Source: Neolewinella marina (GTDB taxonomy: Bacteria; Bacteroidota; Bacteroidia; Chitinophagales; Saprospiraceae). From it: a stretch of DNA of 64,000 nt. A program made the translations under genes and the position numbers. The notes below the pieces were generated by a model that worked only from the letters and a program-made list of their open reading frames with translations, made no database searches and was not told the origin of the DNA. Below are positions 1 through 8,129 of this stretch, piece after piece. The stretch is taken from assembly GCF_002631205.1 (NCBI RefSeq), contig NZ_PDLO01000001.1, forward strand, positions 682,001 through 746,000, given 5' to 3'. Position 1 is the stretch's first letter. The number at the start of each line of letters is the position of its first letter.

Positions 1-2
1 CG

Positions 3-1034
3 GTCAAGAACCGCCTCTTCGCCAGCGATATTGGGATGGCGGTGAGCGACTTTCTCGATGAACACTTCGAACGCGTCATGACCTACCGCTTCACCGCGGA
101 GATCGAGGACAAGTTCGATGAAGTAGCCGAAGGCCGGGTGACCTGGACCCAGATGCTGGAGGATTTCTACCTCCCCTTCCACGAAAACGTGGAGGAAACC
201 ACGGAAAGCGCCGACCGTGTCACCGGTGAGCGTATCCTGGGTAACGATCCGGCCACGGGCAAGACGGTGCTGGTGCGCCTGAGCCGTAATGGCCCGGTCG
301 TGCAGCTCGGTGCCCCCGACGAACTCGTGCCCGACGAAAAACCGCGCTACGCCAACCTGCCGGCCGGCGTCAGCATGGAAGAGATCGACCTGGGCACCGC
401 CCTACCCCTGTTCGACCTGCCGAAGGTGCTGGGTGAGATCGACGGCCGGGAGACGGCCGTGGGCATCGGTCGCTTCGGCCCCTACATCCGCTGGGGCGAC
501 GACTTTATCAGCCTGCCGAAAGGCGACGACCCCCACTCCACCACCCTCAGCGACGCCAAGGCACTCGTTGCGGCCAAGAAGAAGGCCGACGAGCCGGTGA
601 TGACCTACAAGGGACTGCCGGTGACCCAGGGCGAGGGCCGCTTCGGCCCCTTCCTGAAGTGGAACGGCATGTTCGTCAACATTCCCAAGCGCTACAACCC
701 CGACAACCTCAGCAAGGACGAAATGACCGAGCTGATACAGGCCAAGGAGGAGAAAGAGGCCAATCGCTACATCCAGCGCTTTGAGGAGGATAAAATCGAC
801 GTGGAACAGGGCCGCTGGGGTCCGTTCATCCGCTTCAAGAAGAAGTCGCTGAAGCTGCCCACCGTCGACGGGAAGAAAATGACCCGAGAACAGGCGGCGG
901 AACTCTCGCTGGAGGAGGTCAAGAAGATCATCGAGGAGCAGGTGCCCAACGCCTTCAAGTCGAAGGCCAAGAAAGCCGCCCCGAAAAAGAAAGCCCCCGC
1001 CAAGCGCAAGGCGGCGCCGGCCAAGAAGAAATAA
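3..1034 (+). CDS. topA: DNA topoisomerase I, C-terminal part (5' end outside window)
   Basis: The frame is open from base 3, so this is the 3' end of a longer gene; the ATG at 36 is internal. The first residues match the end of the type IA catalytic core. They are followed by four related repeats of the GxxxxGP type (for example GRFGPYIRW, GRFGPFLKW, GRWGPFIRF), which are the C-terminal DNA-binding repeats of bacterial TopA. The protein ends in a Lys/Ala/Pro-rich basic tail of about 25 residues, a common non-specific DNA-binding tail. The enzyme relaxes negative supercoils. The active-site tyrosine and Toprim domain lie upstream of the window. Confidence 0.95.
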   Translation, partial: VKNRLFASDIGMAVSDFLDEHFERVMTYRFTAEIEDKFDEVAEGRVTWTQMLEDFYLPFHENVEETTESADRVTGERILGNDPATGKTVLVRLSRNGPVVQLGAPDELVPDEKPRYANLPAGVSMEEIDLGTALPLFDLPKVLGEIDGRETAVGIGRFGPYIRWGDDFISLPKGDDPHSTTLSDAKALVAAKKKADEPVMTYKGLPVTQGEGRFGPFLKWNGMFVNIPKRYNPDNLSKDEMTELIQAKEEKEANRYIQRFEEDKIDVEQGRWGPFIRFKKKSLKLPTVDGKKMTREQAAELSLEEVKKIIEEQVPNAFKSKAKKAAPKKKAPAKRKAAPAKKK

Positions 1035-1040
1035 CCGACC

Positions 1041-1063
1041 GCCCGCGGCCCCCCGGCCGCGGG
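1041..1063 (+). terminator. GC-rich hairpin after topA
   Basis: A perfect 10-bp inverted repeat (GCCCGCGGCC / GGCCGCGGGC) with a 3-nt loop lies between the topA stop and the next start. No T-run follows, so it may be a pause or mRNA-stability hairpin rather than a full terminator. Confidence 0.35.
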
Positions 1064-1077
1064 CCATAACATGAGCA

Positions 1078-1404
1078 ATGGCAGAGGACAACAAAAAACC
1101 ACAGAACCAACTCAGTATCGACCTGCCGGAGGACATTGCCGAAGGCGTGTACTCCAACCTGGCCATCATCACCCACTCCAGCTCGGAGTTCGTGGTCGAC
1201 TTCGTACGCATCGTGCCCAACGCCCCGAAAGCGAAGGTGAAAAGCCGGGTCATCCTGACGCCCGAGCACGCCAAGCGCCTGCTGGCGGCCCTGGCCGACA
1301 ACGTACAGAAGTACGAACGGCAGTTCGGCGTAATCAACAACAGCAGCGGCGGAAACGGCCCCCAGTTTCCCCCGACTTCCTTTACGCCCACCGCACAGGC
1401 TTAA
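1078..1404 (+). CDS. DUF3467 family protein
   Basis: This 108-aa protein matches the DUF3467 family, small proteins widespread in Bacteroidota. It has the family's central pattern YSNLAIITHSSSEFVVDF followed by ILTPEHAKRLLAAL and a helical segment with a conserved Asn (DNVQKYE). The C-terminus is low complexity (Gly/Ser/Pro). It has no signal peptide or TM segment, so it is expected in the cytoplasm. The molecular function of the family is not known to me. It starts 43 nt after topA on the same strand and may be co-transcribed with it. Confidence 0.8.
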   Translation: MAEDNKKPQNQLSIDLPEDIAEGVYSNLAIITHSSSEFVVDFVRIVPNAPKAKVKSRVILTPEHAKRLLAALADNVQKYERQFGVINNSSGGNGPQFPPTSFTPTAQA

Positions 1405-1429
1405 AAAGGAAAAATATTGGCGAGAACTT

Positions 1430-1459
1430 TTTGTGCTCTCTGCCGTAGTTGTATATTTG
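1430..1459 (+). promoter_or_regulatory. Bacteroidota-type promoter for the tRNA-Val/tRNA-Pro unit
   Basis: A TTTG (-33 type) at 1430-1433 is followed by an 18-nt spacer and a perfect TAnnTTTG box (TATATTTG, 1452-1459). The expected start of transcription is about 1464-1466, roughly 14 nt before the tRNA. This is the best complete match in the window to the phylum consensus and serves as an internal reference. Confidence 0.75.
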
Positions 1460-1478
1460 CAGCCGCTTAGCTTTACAG

Positions 1479-1553
1479 GGTCGATTAGCTCAGTTGGTTT
1501 AGAGCGTTGCATTGACATTGCAGAGGTCACTGGTTCGAATCCAGTATCGACCA
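1479..1553 (+). tRNA. tRNA-Val (GAC)
   Basis: The cloverleaf folds: acceptor GGTCGAT pairs with ATCGACC, the D arm is GCTC/GAGC, the anticodon stem is TTGCA/TGCAG with loop TTGACAT (anticodon GAC at 1514-1516), and the T arm ACTGG-TTCGAAT-CCAGT is complete. The discriminator is A at 1553. CCA is not encoded directly after it. The gene is followed 15 nt later by tRNA-Pro, probably in one transcript. Confidence 0.95.
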
Positions 1554-1568
1554 CCCATAAGAAGAGTT

Positions 1569-1642
1569 CGGGATGTGGCGCAGCCCGGTAGCGCACACGC
1601 CTGGGGGGCGTGGGGCCGCTGGTTCGAATCCAGTCATCCCGA
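1569..1642 (+). tRNA. tRNA-Pro (GGG)
   Basis: The acceptor stem CGGGATG pairs with CATCCCG. The anticodon stem is CACGC/GCGTG with loop CTGGGGG, giving anticodon GGG at 1603-1605. The T arm (CTGG-TTCGAAT-CCAG) is intact and the discriminator is A at 1642. The downstream bases read CACCA, so CCA is not encoded immediately after the discriminator. Confidence 0.95.
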
Positions 1643-1650
1643 CACCACGT

Positions 1651-1692
1651 GAGAAGGTCAGCTTGCTTAGCAAGTTGGCCTTTTCTCATTTT
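1651..1692 (+). terminator. Rho-independent terminator of the tRNA operon
   Basis: A long imperfect hairpin (GAGAAGG..CAGCTTGC / GCAAGTTGGCCTTTTCTC, loop TTA) is followed by a short T-rich tract (ATTTTA). It lies 8 nt after tRNA-Pro. Confidence 0.75.
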
Positions 1693-1999
1693 ACCCCACT
1701 CCTATCCTCCGGATTATCAGCAGGTTATCTGGTATTTTCGGCAATTGTCCGCCACTTTTCCCCGGAACACGGGGGTGAAAAGTGTCCTTGCCCAATCCTT
1801 TTTCTGCCTTCTATCTTTGGAATACGCCACTAGCCAGGCCTGAGGGCCCCAGCGGGAGGCGCCACACTGCATAGTAAACTAGAGAATACCTACCCCATGA
1901 TCGAGGATGAATTGGTGTGACCCGACACCCCACTCCCCCACCTTTGCCGGCCGCCTCGCAAACCGCAGCATCTTTGTTATTTTGCCACAAAATGTTCTG

Positions 2000-2007
2000 T
2001 ATCTTGC
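2000..2007 (+). promoter_or_regulatory. Candidate -7 box of ruvB (leaderless type)
   Basis: TATCTTGC matches TAnnTTTG at six of eight positions and ends 6 nt before the ruvB ATG. TTTG motifs lie at 1973 and 1981, with spacers of 23 and 15 nt; neither is ideal. Confidence 0.4.
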
Positions 2008-2013
2008 GCGGGT

Positions 2014-3042
2014 ATGAACGAGCATCTTAACCCTACCGCCGCCCGTCTTTCTCCGGAGGATGGAGCCATGGAACGCGCCCTGCGGCCCGACAGCCTGAGT
2101 GAATTCAGCGGGCAGCCCAAAATCGTAGATAACCTCAAGGTGTTTATCCAGGCCGCCGTCCAGCGGGGCGACTCGCTCGACCACGTGCTCCTCCACGGCC
2201 CTCCGGGGCTGGGCAAGACCACCCTGAGCCACATCATCGCCAATGAGCTGGGGGCTGAGCTCAAGCTGACCAGCGGCCCCGTACTGGAGAAGCCCGGCGA
2301 CCTGGCCGGGCTGCTGACCAACCTGAACGAGGGCGACGTGCTCTTCATCGACGAGATCCACCGCCTGAACAACGTTGTAGAAGAGTACCTCTACTCCGCC
2401 ATGGAGGATTTCCGCATCGACATCATGATCGACAGCGGCCCCAACGCCCGCTCCGTGCAGATCTCCCTGAACCCCTTTACCCTGGTGGGAGCTACCACTC
2501 GCATGGGACTGCTGACGGCCCCCATGCGCGCTCGCTTCGGCATCAACTGCCTGCTGGACTACTACGACGTAGCCACGCTGGTGAAGATCATCAAGCGCTC
2601 CTGCGATATCCTTAATATGCCGATCACCGACGACGGTGCCCAGGAAATTGCCCGCCGCAGCCGGGGCACCCCACGGATCGCCAACGCCCTCTTGCGGCGG
2701 ATCCGCGATTTTGCCCAGGTCAAGGGCAACGGTACCATCGACAAGGAGATCGCCGACTACGGGCTTGCGGCCCTGAACGTGGACGAGGGCGGACTGGACG
2801 AAATGGACAACAAAATCCTAGACGCCATCATCCACAAGTTCAAGGGCGGGCCGGTTGGCCTGTCGACCATCGCCACCGCCGTCGGGGAGGAAACCGGAAC
2901 CATCGAGGAGGTACACGAGCCCTTCCTGATTATGGAGGGCTACCTCATGCGGACGCCCCGCGGCCGACAGGCCACGGAGAAGGCGTATTACCACATCGGG
3001 GCTACCCCGCCGGGTACGGCCAATACCCTCTTCGAGTTCTAG
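2014..3042 (+). CDS. ruvB: Holliday junction branch migration DNA helicase RuvB
   Basis: This 342-aa protein has the usual RuvB length. It carries Walker A GPPGLGKT (residues 62-69), Walker B DEIHRL, sensor 1 (GATTRMG) with the following arginine-finger region (APMRARFG), and the C-terminal winged-helix region ending in [16 protein letters not shown]. RuvB is the hexameric AAA+ motor that, with RuvA, drives branch migration of Holliday junctions. ruvA and ruvC are not nearby, which is normal in Bacteroidota. The ATG was chosen because the conserved N-terminal [12 protein letters not shown] motif follows at the expected distance. Confidence 0.97.
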   Translation: MNEHLNPTAARLSPEDGAMERALRPDSLSEFSGQPKIVDNLKVFIQAAVQRGDSLDHVLLHGPPGLGKTTLSHIIANELGAELKLTSGPVLEKPGDLAGLLTNLNEGDVLFIDEIHRLNNVVEEYLYSAMEDFRIDIMIDSGPNARSVQISLNPFTLVGATTRMGLLTAPMRARFGINCLLDYYDVATLVKIIKRSCDILNMPITDDGAQEIARRSRGTPRIANALLRRIRDFAQVKGNGTIDKEIADYGLAALNVDEGGLDEMDNKILDAIIHKFKGGPVGLSTIATAVGEETGTIEEVHEPFLIMEGYLMRTPRGRQATEKAYYHIGATPPGTANTLFEF

Positions 3043-3069
3043 TGACCGGGCCCGGCGGAGGAGAGAAGC

Positions 3070-4521
3070 CTATTCTTCTTCTTTCAGTACCTGTGCCGTG
3101 GCCTTGACGGTGTCGACCACCTTCTGTACTTCGTGCTCGGCTACGTCGACCGCCTGGTCAATCTTGGCCGTGGCCTGATCAAGCAGGGAGGGGGCTGCCG
3201 TGCGCTGCTTACGGGGCACGTGTACTTCCCCTGCCAGTACCTGGCTCAGGGCCGCGAAGTTGGCCACCAGGTCGCCCGGAGGCGCGGCTTTCATGTCTTT
3301 GCGGTCGGCCTTCGCCTGCTTCTTGCCGGCCTTGATGGCTGCGGCGGCGGCTTCCAGCTTTGCCTTTTCCTCGGGACTGAGGTTGCTCTCGGCCATGGAG
3401 GCGGCGATCTTGGCCTTGGCAGCTGCCTTGGCCTGCCGCTCGGCGGCCTTCCGGGCCTCCTTCTCCGCCCGCTTCTTGTCCTTTTCGATGCGCCCTTCCA
3501 GCATGGTCTGGGTCTTCACCATATCGGCCAGCTTGTCGTTCTTGCTGGCGATGCGGCTTTCGATCATAACGATCTTGGCTTGGCGGATCTGGGCCTCGAG
3601 CTGTCCGTCGGTACGCTCGATGCGGCGGCGCTCGAACTTGAGGTCCTCCTCATCCCGGCTGATGCTCTTGCGCATCCGTTCCATCGCCTTCATCAGACCC
3701 TGGTAGCGGGCTTCGTTGCGCCCGAGGGCACCGCCACCGGCCGCTTTTTCGGCGCCGCCGCCCTGGCCGCGCTTTTCCTTGACGGACTTGAAGGCCGCGT
3801 CAATGCGGCCGTAGATGGCGTCGCGGTCCTCTTTGGTGAACTTGACGCCGTGGAACTTCCGCTGTACTTCCCGCAGTTCCTGGAACACTTTGTTCAGGTG
3901 GGTACCCTCGTTGATGCGGGTCTCCAGGTCCTCCAGCAGCTTACCGAACTTCTCCTTTTGCTTGGCCGACTCGGCTTCGTACTGGGCGTTGACGGCCTGA
4001 CGGAGTTCCTTCAGGCGGGCAAAGACGGCGTCGGAGCGCTTGCGCAGCTCGTTGCCCTGCTCGCGCATCAGTGTCTTGTCCTGGAGCTGCCCCTGTACCT
4101 TCTGCCAGAAGGCCTTGGCTTGGTTCCACAGTTCACCGCTGTAGGCTCCGGCCCGCTCGATGCGGTCCTCGATTTCGGCGAGTTCGCTGCGGTAGTTCTG
4201 GGCCAGCTTTTCGCTGAGGACGTGGAAGTGCCATTCGGTCTGGGCCCGCAGGATCATGTCGGTCTGCTCGGCCCGCAGGTCGTCGGGGAGCAGGGATTCC
4301 GAGACGCTGAGTTCCCGGGCGATGACCCGGTCCGGTTCCGGGAGTTCGACCTCCTCTCCTTTCCGCCACTTGTCCATGAAGGCGGCGTACACTTCGTCGG
4401 TCACGACTTTCTCGGGGAAGGTCTCGATGCGTACGATGTTATCGGTCACTTGGAGCTCGATGGTAATCAGTACGCGTTTTTCCTGGGCGTCGCGCCCCCA
4501 GACGGCAATTCTGTTTCGCAT
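3070..4521 (-). CDS. DUF349 domain coiled-coil protein
   Basis: This 483-aa, almost entirely helical and highly charged protein matches the DUF349 family. DUF349 repeats of about 70 residues, rich in W, F and K (for example ELWNQAKAFWQKVQ, KEDRDAIYGRIDAAF), occupy roughly residues 60-310. A Lys/Ala/Glu-rich coiled coil spans about 310-415. No signal peptide or TM segment is present, so it is expected in the cytoplasm. The family is widespread in Bacteroidota and its function is unclear to me. It converges on ruvB (27-nt gap). A long open frame on the opposite strand is a composition artefact. Confidence 0.8.
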   Translation of the reverse strand: MRNRIAVWGRDAQEKRVLITIELQVTDNIVRIETFPEKVVTDEVYAAFMDKWRKGEEVELPEPDRVIARELSVSESLLPDDLRAEQTDMILRAQTEWHFHVLSEKLAQNYRSELAEIEDRIERAGAYSGELWNQAKAFWQKVQGQLQDKTLMREQGNELRKRSDAVFARLKELRQAVNAQYEAESAKQKEKFGKLLEDLETRINEGTHLNKVFQELREVQRKFHGVKFTKEDRDAIYGRIDAAFKSVKEKRGQGGGAEKAAGGGALGRNEARYQGLMKAMERMRKSISRDEEDLKFERRRIERTDGQLEAQIRQAKIVMIESRIASKNDKLADMVKTQTMLEGRIEKDKKRAEKEARKAAERQAKAAAKAKIAASMAESNLSPEEKAKLEAAAAAIKAGKKQAKADRKDMKAAPPGDLVANFAALSQVLAGEVHVPRKQRTAAPSLLDQATAKIDQAVDVAEHEVQKVVDTVKATAQVLKEEE

Positions 4522-4631
4522 AGCGGAAGTCTGTCATGGCTGGCGGGTCCGCGGGTGCGGAGTTCCCGGATGCCGGCCTAGCGGTATTGGTTCAAATCAG
4601 CAACAGTGCTAACTTACAAATTGTGTAATGG

Positions 4632-5642
4632 TCAGGCGGTGATGTCCTGGCCGATCAGTTTATTCTCGAGGAGGTATTCGGCGATCTGTACGGCGTTCGT
4701 CGCTGCGCCCTTGCGCAGGTTATCGGCCACGATCCAGAGGTTGAGTCCGTTCTCAATGCTTTCGTCGCGGCGGATACGGCCCACGAATACCTCATCGCGG
4801 TGCTTGGCCAGCAGCGGCATCGGGTAGGTGTTGTTTTTGGGGTCGTCCTGTACCACCACGCCCGGTACCTGGCTGAGCAGTTCGCGGACTTTTTCCACCG
4901 TAAAGGGGCGTTCGAACTCCACGTTAACGCTTTCACTGTGGCCGCCATGGACCGGCACACGGACGGCGGTGGCGGTGATGGCCAGATCAGGGGCACCGAG
5001 GATCTTGCGGGTTTCGTGGACCAGCTTCATCTCTTCCTTGGTGTAGTCGTTGTCGAGGAAGACGTCGCAGTGGGGGATGCAGTTCTCAAAGATCGGATAG
5101 TGGTAGGCCGGCTCTTCGCTCTGGCCACCGTCGCGCTCCGTTTCGTACTGCTTTACGGCCTTGACGCCGGTGCCGGTGAAGGACTGGTAGGTGGAGATCA
5201 CCAGCCGCTTGATCCCGAACACCCGGTGGAGGGGGGCCAGGGCCACGACCATCTGGATGGTCGAGCAGTTGGGGTTGGCGATGATGAGGTCGTTGGGGGT
5301 GAGCTGGTCGGCGTTCACTTCGGGCACCACGAGCTTCTTGTCGGGGTCCATCCGCCAGGCGCTGCTGTTGTCGATGACGACGGTTCCAACGGCGGCGAAC
5401 TTCGGGGCCCATTCCAGGCTGGTGGATCCTCCGGCGGAGAAGATGGCCACGTCGCAGTGGGCATCCACGGCATCCTGGAGGGATACCACGGTGTACTCCT
5501 TGCCCCGGTAGCTGATCTTCTTGCCTACGGAGCGTTCCGAAGCCACGGGCAGCAACTCGGTAATCGGGAAATCGTGCTCCTTGAGCACCTCGAACATAAC
5601 GCCACCGACGAGACCGGTGGCACCAACTACGGCAACCTTCAT
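4632..5642 (-). CDS. asd: Aspartate-semialdehyde dehydrogenase
   Basis: This 336-aa enzyme reduces aspartyl phosphate to aspartate semialdehyde with NADPH, the branch point to lysine/diaminopimelate, threonine and methionine. Visible are the N-terminal Rossmann GATGLVGG, the catalytic cysteine (C126, in NPNCSTIQ) and the histidine of the GGHSESVN motif. An open frame extends 29 codons upstream, but the family N-terminus (MKVAVVGATG) fixes the start at 5642. It lies 88 nt after panD on the same strand. Upstream, TATCTTCG (5665-5672 region, minus strand) resembles a -7 box, so it may have its own promoter. Confidence 0.96.
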   Translation of the reverse strand: MKVAVVGATGLVGGVMFEVLKEHDFPITELLPVASERSVGKKISYRGKEYTVVSLQDAVDAHCDVAIFSAGGSTSLEWAPKFAAVGTVVIDNSSAWRMDPDKKLVVPEVNADQLTPNDLIIANPNCSTIQMVVALAPLHRVFGIKRLVISTYQSFTGTGVKAVKQYETERDGGQSEEPAYHYPIFENCIPHCDVFLDNDYTKEEMKLVHETRKILGAPDLAITATAVRVPVHGGHSESVNVEFERPFTVEKVRELLSQVPGVVVQDDPKNNTYPMPLLAKHRDEVFVGRIRRDESIENGLNLWIVADNLRKGAATNAVQIAEYLLENKLIGQDITA

Positions 5643-5730
5643 CCTGGATATCTTTTGGGGAGGACGAAGATAAGATGAATAGTCGGGAGCGGTAGGCCGT
5701 GGCGTATTTCCCGGCACCCGCGAACGCACC

Positions 5731-6075
5731 CTAGAGCTTGTTGTCCTGGTCGGGGAAGGCCACCTTGGGCTCGAAGGCGCGGGCCTCCTCCTCGGTCATG
5801 TAGCCGTAAGCAATGATGATGACGGTATCGCCCACCTGGCAGCGACGGGCTGCGGCCCCGTTCAGGCAGATGACGCCGGAGCCCTCTTCACCGCGGATGG
5901 TGTAGGTTTCAATCCGCTCACCGTTGTTGTTGTTGACGATCTGCACCTTCTCTCCTTCGATGATGCCGGCGGCATCGAGCAGCTGCCCGTCGATGGTGAT
6001 GCTGCCGACGTAGTTGAGGTTGGCCTCGGTGACGGTAGCGCGGTGAATCTTTCCTTTAAAGCGTTGAATGAGCAT
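5731..6075 (-). CDS. panD: Aspartate 1-decarboxylase (pyruvoyl enzyme)
   Basis: This 114-aa proenzyme makes beta-alanine for pantothenate synthesis. The self-cleavage site YVGS places Gly24-Ser25 exactly at the family position; Ser25 becomes the pyruvoyl group. K9 and the segment [21 protein letters not shown] are also diagnostic. The start at 6075 gives the normal N-terminus [13 protein letters not shown]; a longer reading from 6114 adds 13 unrelated residues. It follows panC by 57 nt on the same strand, so the beta-alanine supplier and user are encoded together. Confidence 0.96.
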   Translation of the reverse strand: MLIQRFKGKIHRATVTEANLNYVGSITIDGQLLDAAGIIEGEKVQIVNNNNGERIETYTIRGEEGSGVICLNGAAARRCQVGDTVIIIAYGYMTEEEARAFEPKVAFPDQDNKL

Positions 6076-6132
6076 AATCGATTGGGGTGGTTGGGCGAAA
6101 AGCTTTGCCGGCATACAAACGCGCCGGCGGCA

Positions 6133-7002
6133 CTAAGGGTTGGCGCGCAGGGCGATACGGTTATCGATAAGGCGGACGTCTCCGACGCGGACGGCGGTGG
6201 CCACCACCAACTCCCGCACGGGCTCCCCGTCCTGGTAGGGCTGCAGGGTATCCCCGTCGACGACCTCCACGTACTCGGGCGCCAGGAGGGGCTGCTCGCG
6301 CATACCCTTCAGGGCCAGGCGCTCCAGTTCGCGGGCGGGCCAGCCGGCGCGCAATCCCGCGGCGACCACGGCCAGGTGGTGGTTGATCTTGCCCGCGGCA
6401 CGGCGCTCCTCGGTGGAGAGGCGACGGTTGCGGGAGCTCATGGCCAGGCCGTCGGGTTCCCGGACCGTAGGTACGGCCACGACGTCGACGTCCAGCCGGA
6501 GCAATTCGACCATCCGCCGCACCACGGCTACCTGCTGGTAGTCCTTCTGGCCGAGGTAGAGGACCTCGGGGCGGACGATGTCGAGCAGACGGCTTACCAC
6601 CTGCACCACGCCGGCAAAGTGGCCGGGGCGGCTGCTGCCTTCCATGCGGGTGGTGAAGGAGCCGAACTCCAGGTGGGCTACCGGGTTCACCTCCATTCCC
6701 CCGGGGTAAACGTCTTCTACGGTGGGCAGGTAGAGGTAGGTGCAACCGCATTCCCGCAGCAGTTCCGTATCCGCCTCGGGGGTGCGGGGGTAGGCCGCCA
6801 GGTCGGCGCCCTCGTTGAACTGGGTGGGGTTGACGAAGATGCTGGCTACGGTAATGGCCCGGTCGGCGGCGCTCTGGCGGACCAGGGCGGCGTGCCCCTG
6901 GTGGAGGGCACCCATGGTAGGTACGAAGCCAATTGAGCGCCCGGAAGCCCGGTCAGCAGCCAGGGCCAGGGAGAGGTCAGATGCGGTGGAAAAAATCTTC
7001 AA
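6133..7002 (-). CDS. panC: Pantothenate synthetase (start uncertain, probable TTG)
   Basis: This enzyme joins pantoate and beta-alanine with ATP. Hallmarks are VPTMGALHQGHAALV (nucleotidylyl-transferase HxGH region), FVNPTQF, YLGQKDYQQVAVV and the MSSRNRRLS segment. The only ATG in frame before the conserved core is at 7143 and would add 46 Pro/Arg-rich residues unlike the family. A TTG at 7002 gives an N-terminus (L/M-KIFSTASDLS) and a length (289 aa) typical of PanC, so I prefer it. With the TTG start, 165 nt are left for divergent promoters shared with the gene at 7168. Confidence 0.93.
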   Translation of the reverse strand: MKIFSTASDLSLALAADRASGRSIGFVPTMGALHQGHAALVRQSAADRAITVASIFVNPTQFNEGADLAAYPRTPEADTELLRECGCTYLYLPTVEDVYPGGMEVNPVAHLEFGSFTTRMEGSSRPGHFAGVVQVVSRLLDIVRPEVLYLGQKDYQQVAVVRRMVELLRLDVDVVAVPTVREPDGLAMSSRNRRLSTEERRAAGKINHHLAVVAAGLRAGWPARELERLALKGMREQPLLAPEYVEVVDGDTLQPYQDGEPVRELVVATAVRVGDVRLIDNRIALRANP

Positions 7003-7074
7003 GTACCGTACGGATTGAGCCGGCGGCGGGGCCGCTAAGGGCCGGCGAAGATAGGGGGTGTCGGCAATATTTTG

Positions 7075-7082
7075 TAACTTTG
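7075..7082 (+). promoter_or_regulatory. -7 box for the glycogen-synthase-like gene
   Basis: TAACTTTG is a perfect TAnnTTTG match, 85 nt before the ATG at 7168, implying a leader of about 80 nt. No clear TTTG is seen at the -33 position. Confidence 0.5.
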
Positions 7083-7167
7083 CCAGCCTTGGGGCCGTGC
7101 GAGGGCTCCCGTGCCGGGGCGTAATGTCGACCGGGCTCGTCAATAACCTGAAACGCGATCATAAGAT

Positions 7168-7992
7168 ATGAGCAAAACTAAGGTGCTGATTGTAACCCAG
7201 GAAATGGATCCCTACACGGAGCTGACTGAAATAGCCACTACCGTAAGGGCCCTGGCCCCCTACCTCCAGAAAAATCAGATGGAAATCCGCGTGCTGATGC
7301 CACGCTACGGCACCATCAACGAACGCCGCCACCGCCTGCACGAGGTCGTCCGCCTTTCCGGCATGAACATCATCGTCGACGACGATGACTACCCGCTGAT
7401 CATCAAGGTCGCTTCCCTGCCCGACAAGGGCGTGCGGATGCAGGTGTACTTCCTCGACAACGAGGATTTCTTCAAGCGGAAGTTCGTCCACGTCGACAAG
7501 GCCGGTAACCCCTTCGAGGACAACGCCGACCGCGCCGTGTTCTTCAGCAAGGGCGTTATCGAGACCGTACGCAAGTTCGGCTGGCCGCCCGACATCATCC
7601 ACGTCCACGGCTGGATGACGAGCCTGATCCCCTTCTACCTGCGTACGGCCTACAAAAACGAGCCGCTGTTCAAGAACAGCAAGATCGTCTACAGCCTCTA
7701 CCAGAGCGGTCCGGAAGACCACATCTCGGAAGACTTCGCCATGAAAGCCAGCATCAACGCCCTGAGTGAAGATGACCTGGCCCCCTACCTCGAGGACGGC
7801 AAGCCCGCCCTCCACCGTGGGGCCATCAAGTACAGCGACGCCGTCATCCGCGGCAGCGAGGAGCTCGACGACAGCCTGCACGAGGCCCTGGCCAACGCCG
7901 ACATTCCCGTCCTCAACGTACAGGGCGCCGAAGCTCCCAAGGCCAGCGTCGAGTTCTACAAGGAACTGCTGGCCGCCGAAGTCGAGAAGTAA
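7168..7992 (+). CDS. Truncated glycogen/starch synthase-like protein (GT5 N-terminal domain only)
   Basis: This 274-aa protein resembles the N-terminal Rossmann half of GT5 glycogen synthases (VLIVTQEMDPYT at the start, RVLMPRYGTINER, DIIHVHGWMT). Two things are missing. The ADP-glucose-binding K-x-G-G-L motif of true synthases is replaced by sequence around MDPYTELTEIATT, and there is no C-terminal GT-B domain, which would make about 480 residues. Such short proteins are common in Bacteroidota and are often labelled glycogen synthase. I infer a non-catalytic or altered role. Conserved neighbours here are panC/panD, the DUF4270 lipoprotein and glmS. Confidence 0.75.
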   Translation: MSKTKVLIVTQEMDPYTELTEIATTVRALAPYLQKNQMEIRVLMPRYGTINERRHRLHEVVRLSGMNIIVDDDDYPLIIKVASLPDKGVRMQVYFLDNEDFFKRKFVHVDKAGNPFEDNADRAVFFSKGVIETVRKFGWPPDIIHVHGWMTSLIPFYLRTAYKNEPLFKNSKIVYSLYQSGPEDHISEDFAMKASINALSEDDLAPYLEDGKPALHRGAIKYSDAVIRGSEELDDSLHEALANADIPVLNVQGAEAPKASVEFYKELLAAEVEK

Positions 7993-8031
7993 CCAACCTT
8001 TGCGAACGAGGCAGCCTCCCTACTGACAAAC

Positions 8032-8075
8032 AACGAGTCCTTTTCCCGGTGGCGGGGAAGGGCTCGTTTACTTTT
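8032..8075 (+). terminator. Terminator after the glycogen-synthase-like gene
   Basis: The inverted repeat AACGAGTCC..CCC / GGGGAAGGGCTCGTT is followed by TACTTTT. It lies 40 nt after the stop at 7992 and separates that gene from the DUF4270 gene. Confidence 0.6.
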
Positions 8076-8129
8076 CGCCGGCATATGATTTTCCGCCCCC
8101 GGTGGCCTTTATTCCCTAGATCACACCAG

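Larger units (their letters stand above)
1643..2013. other. Intergenic stretch between tRNA-Pro and ruvB
   Basis: These 371 bases contain the tRNA terminator (1651-1692) and a candidate ruvB promoter at the far end. The rest (about 1700-1970) shows no convincing gene, RNA fold or repeat. A few short open frames here lack family resemblance and overlap the tRNA and terminator. Confidence 0.7.

Noticed and set aside
1700-1970. Short open frames in the tRNA-Pro/ruvB gap
   Set aside because: They run through the terminator or tRNA, have no family resemblance, and show no -7 box at a useful distance.
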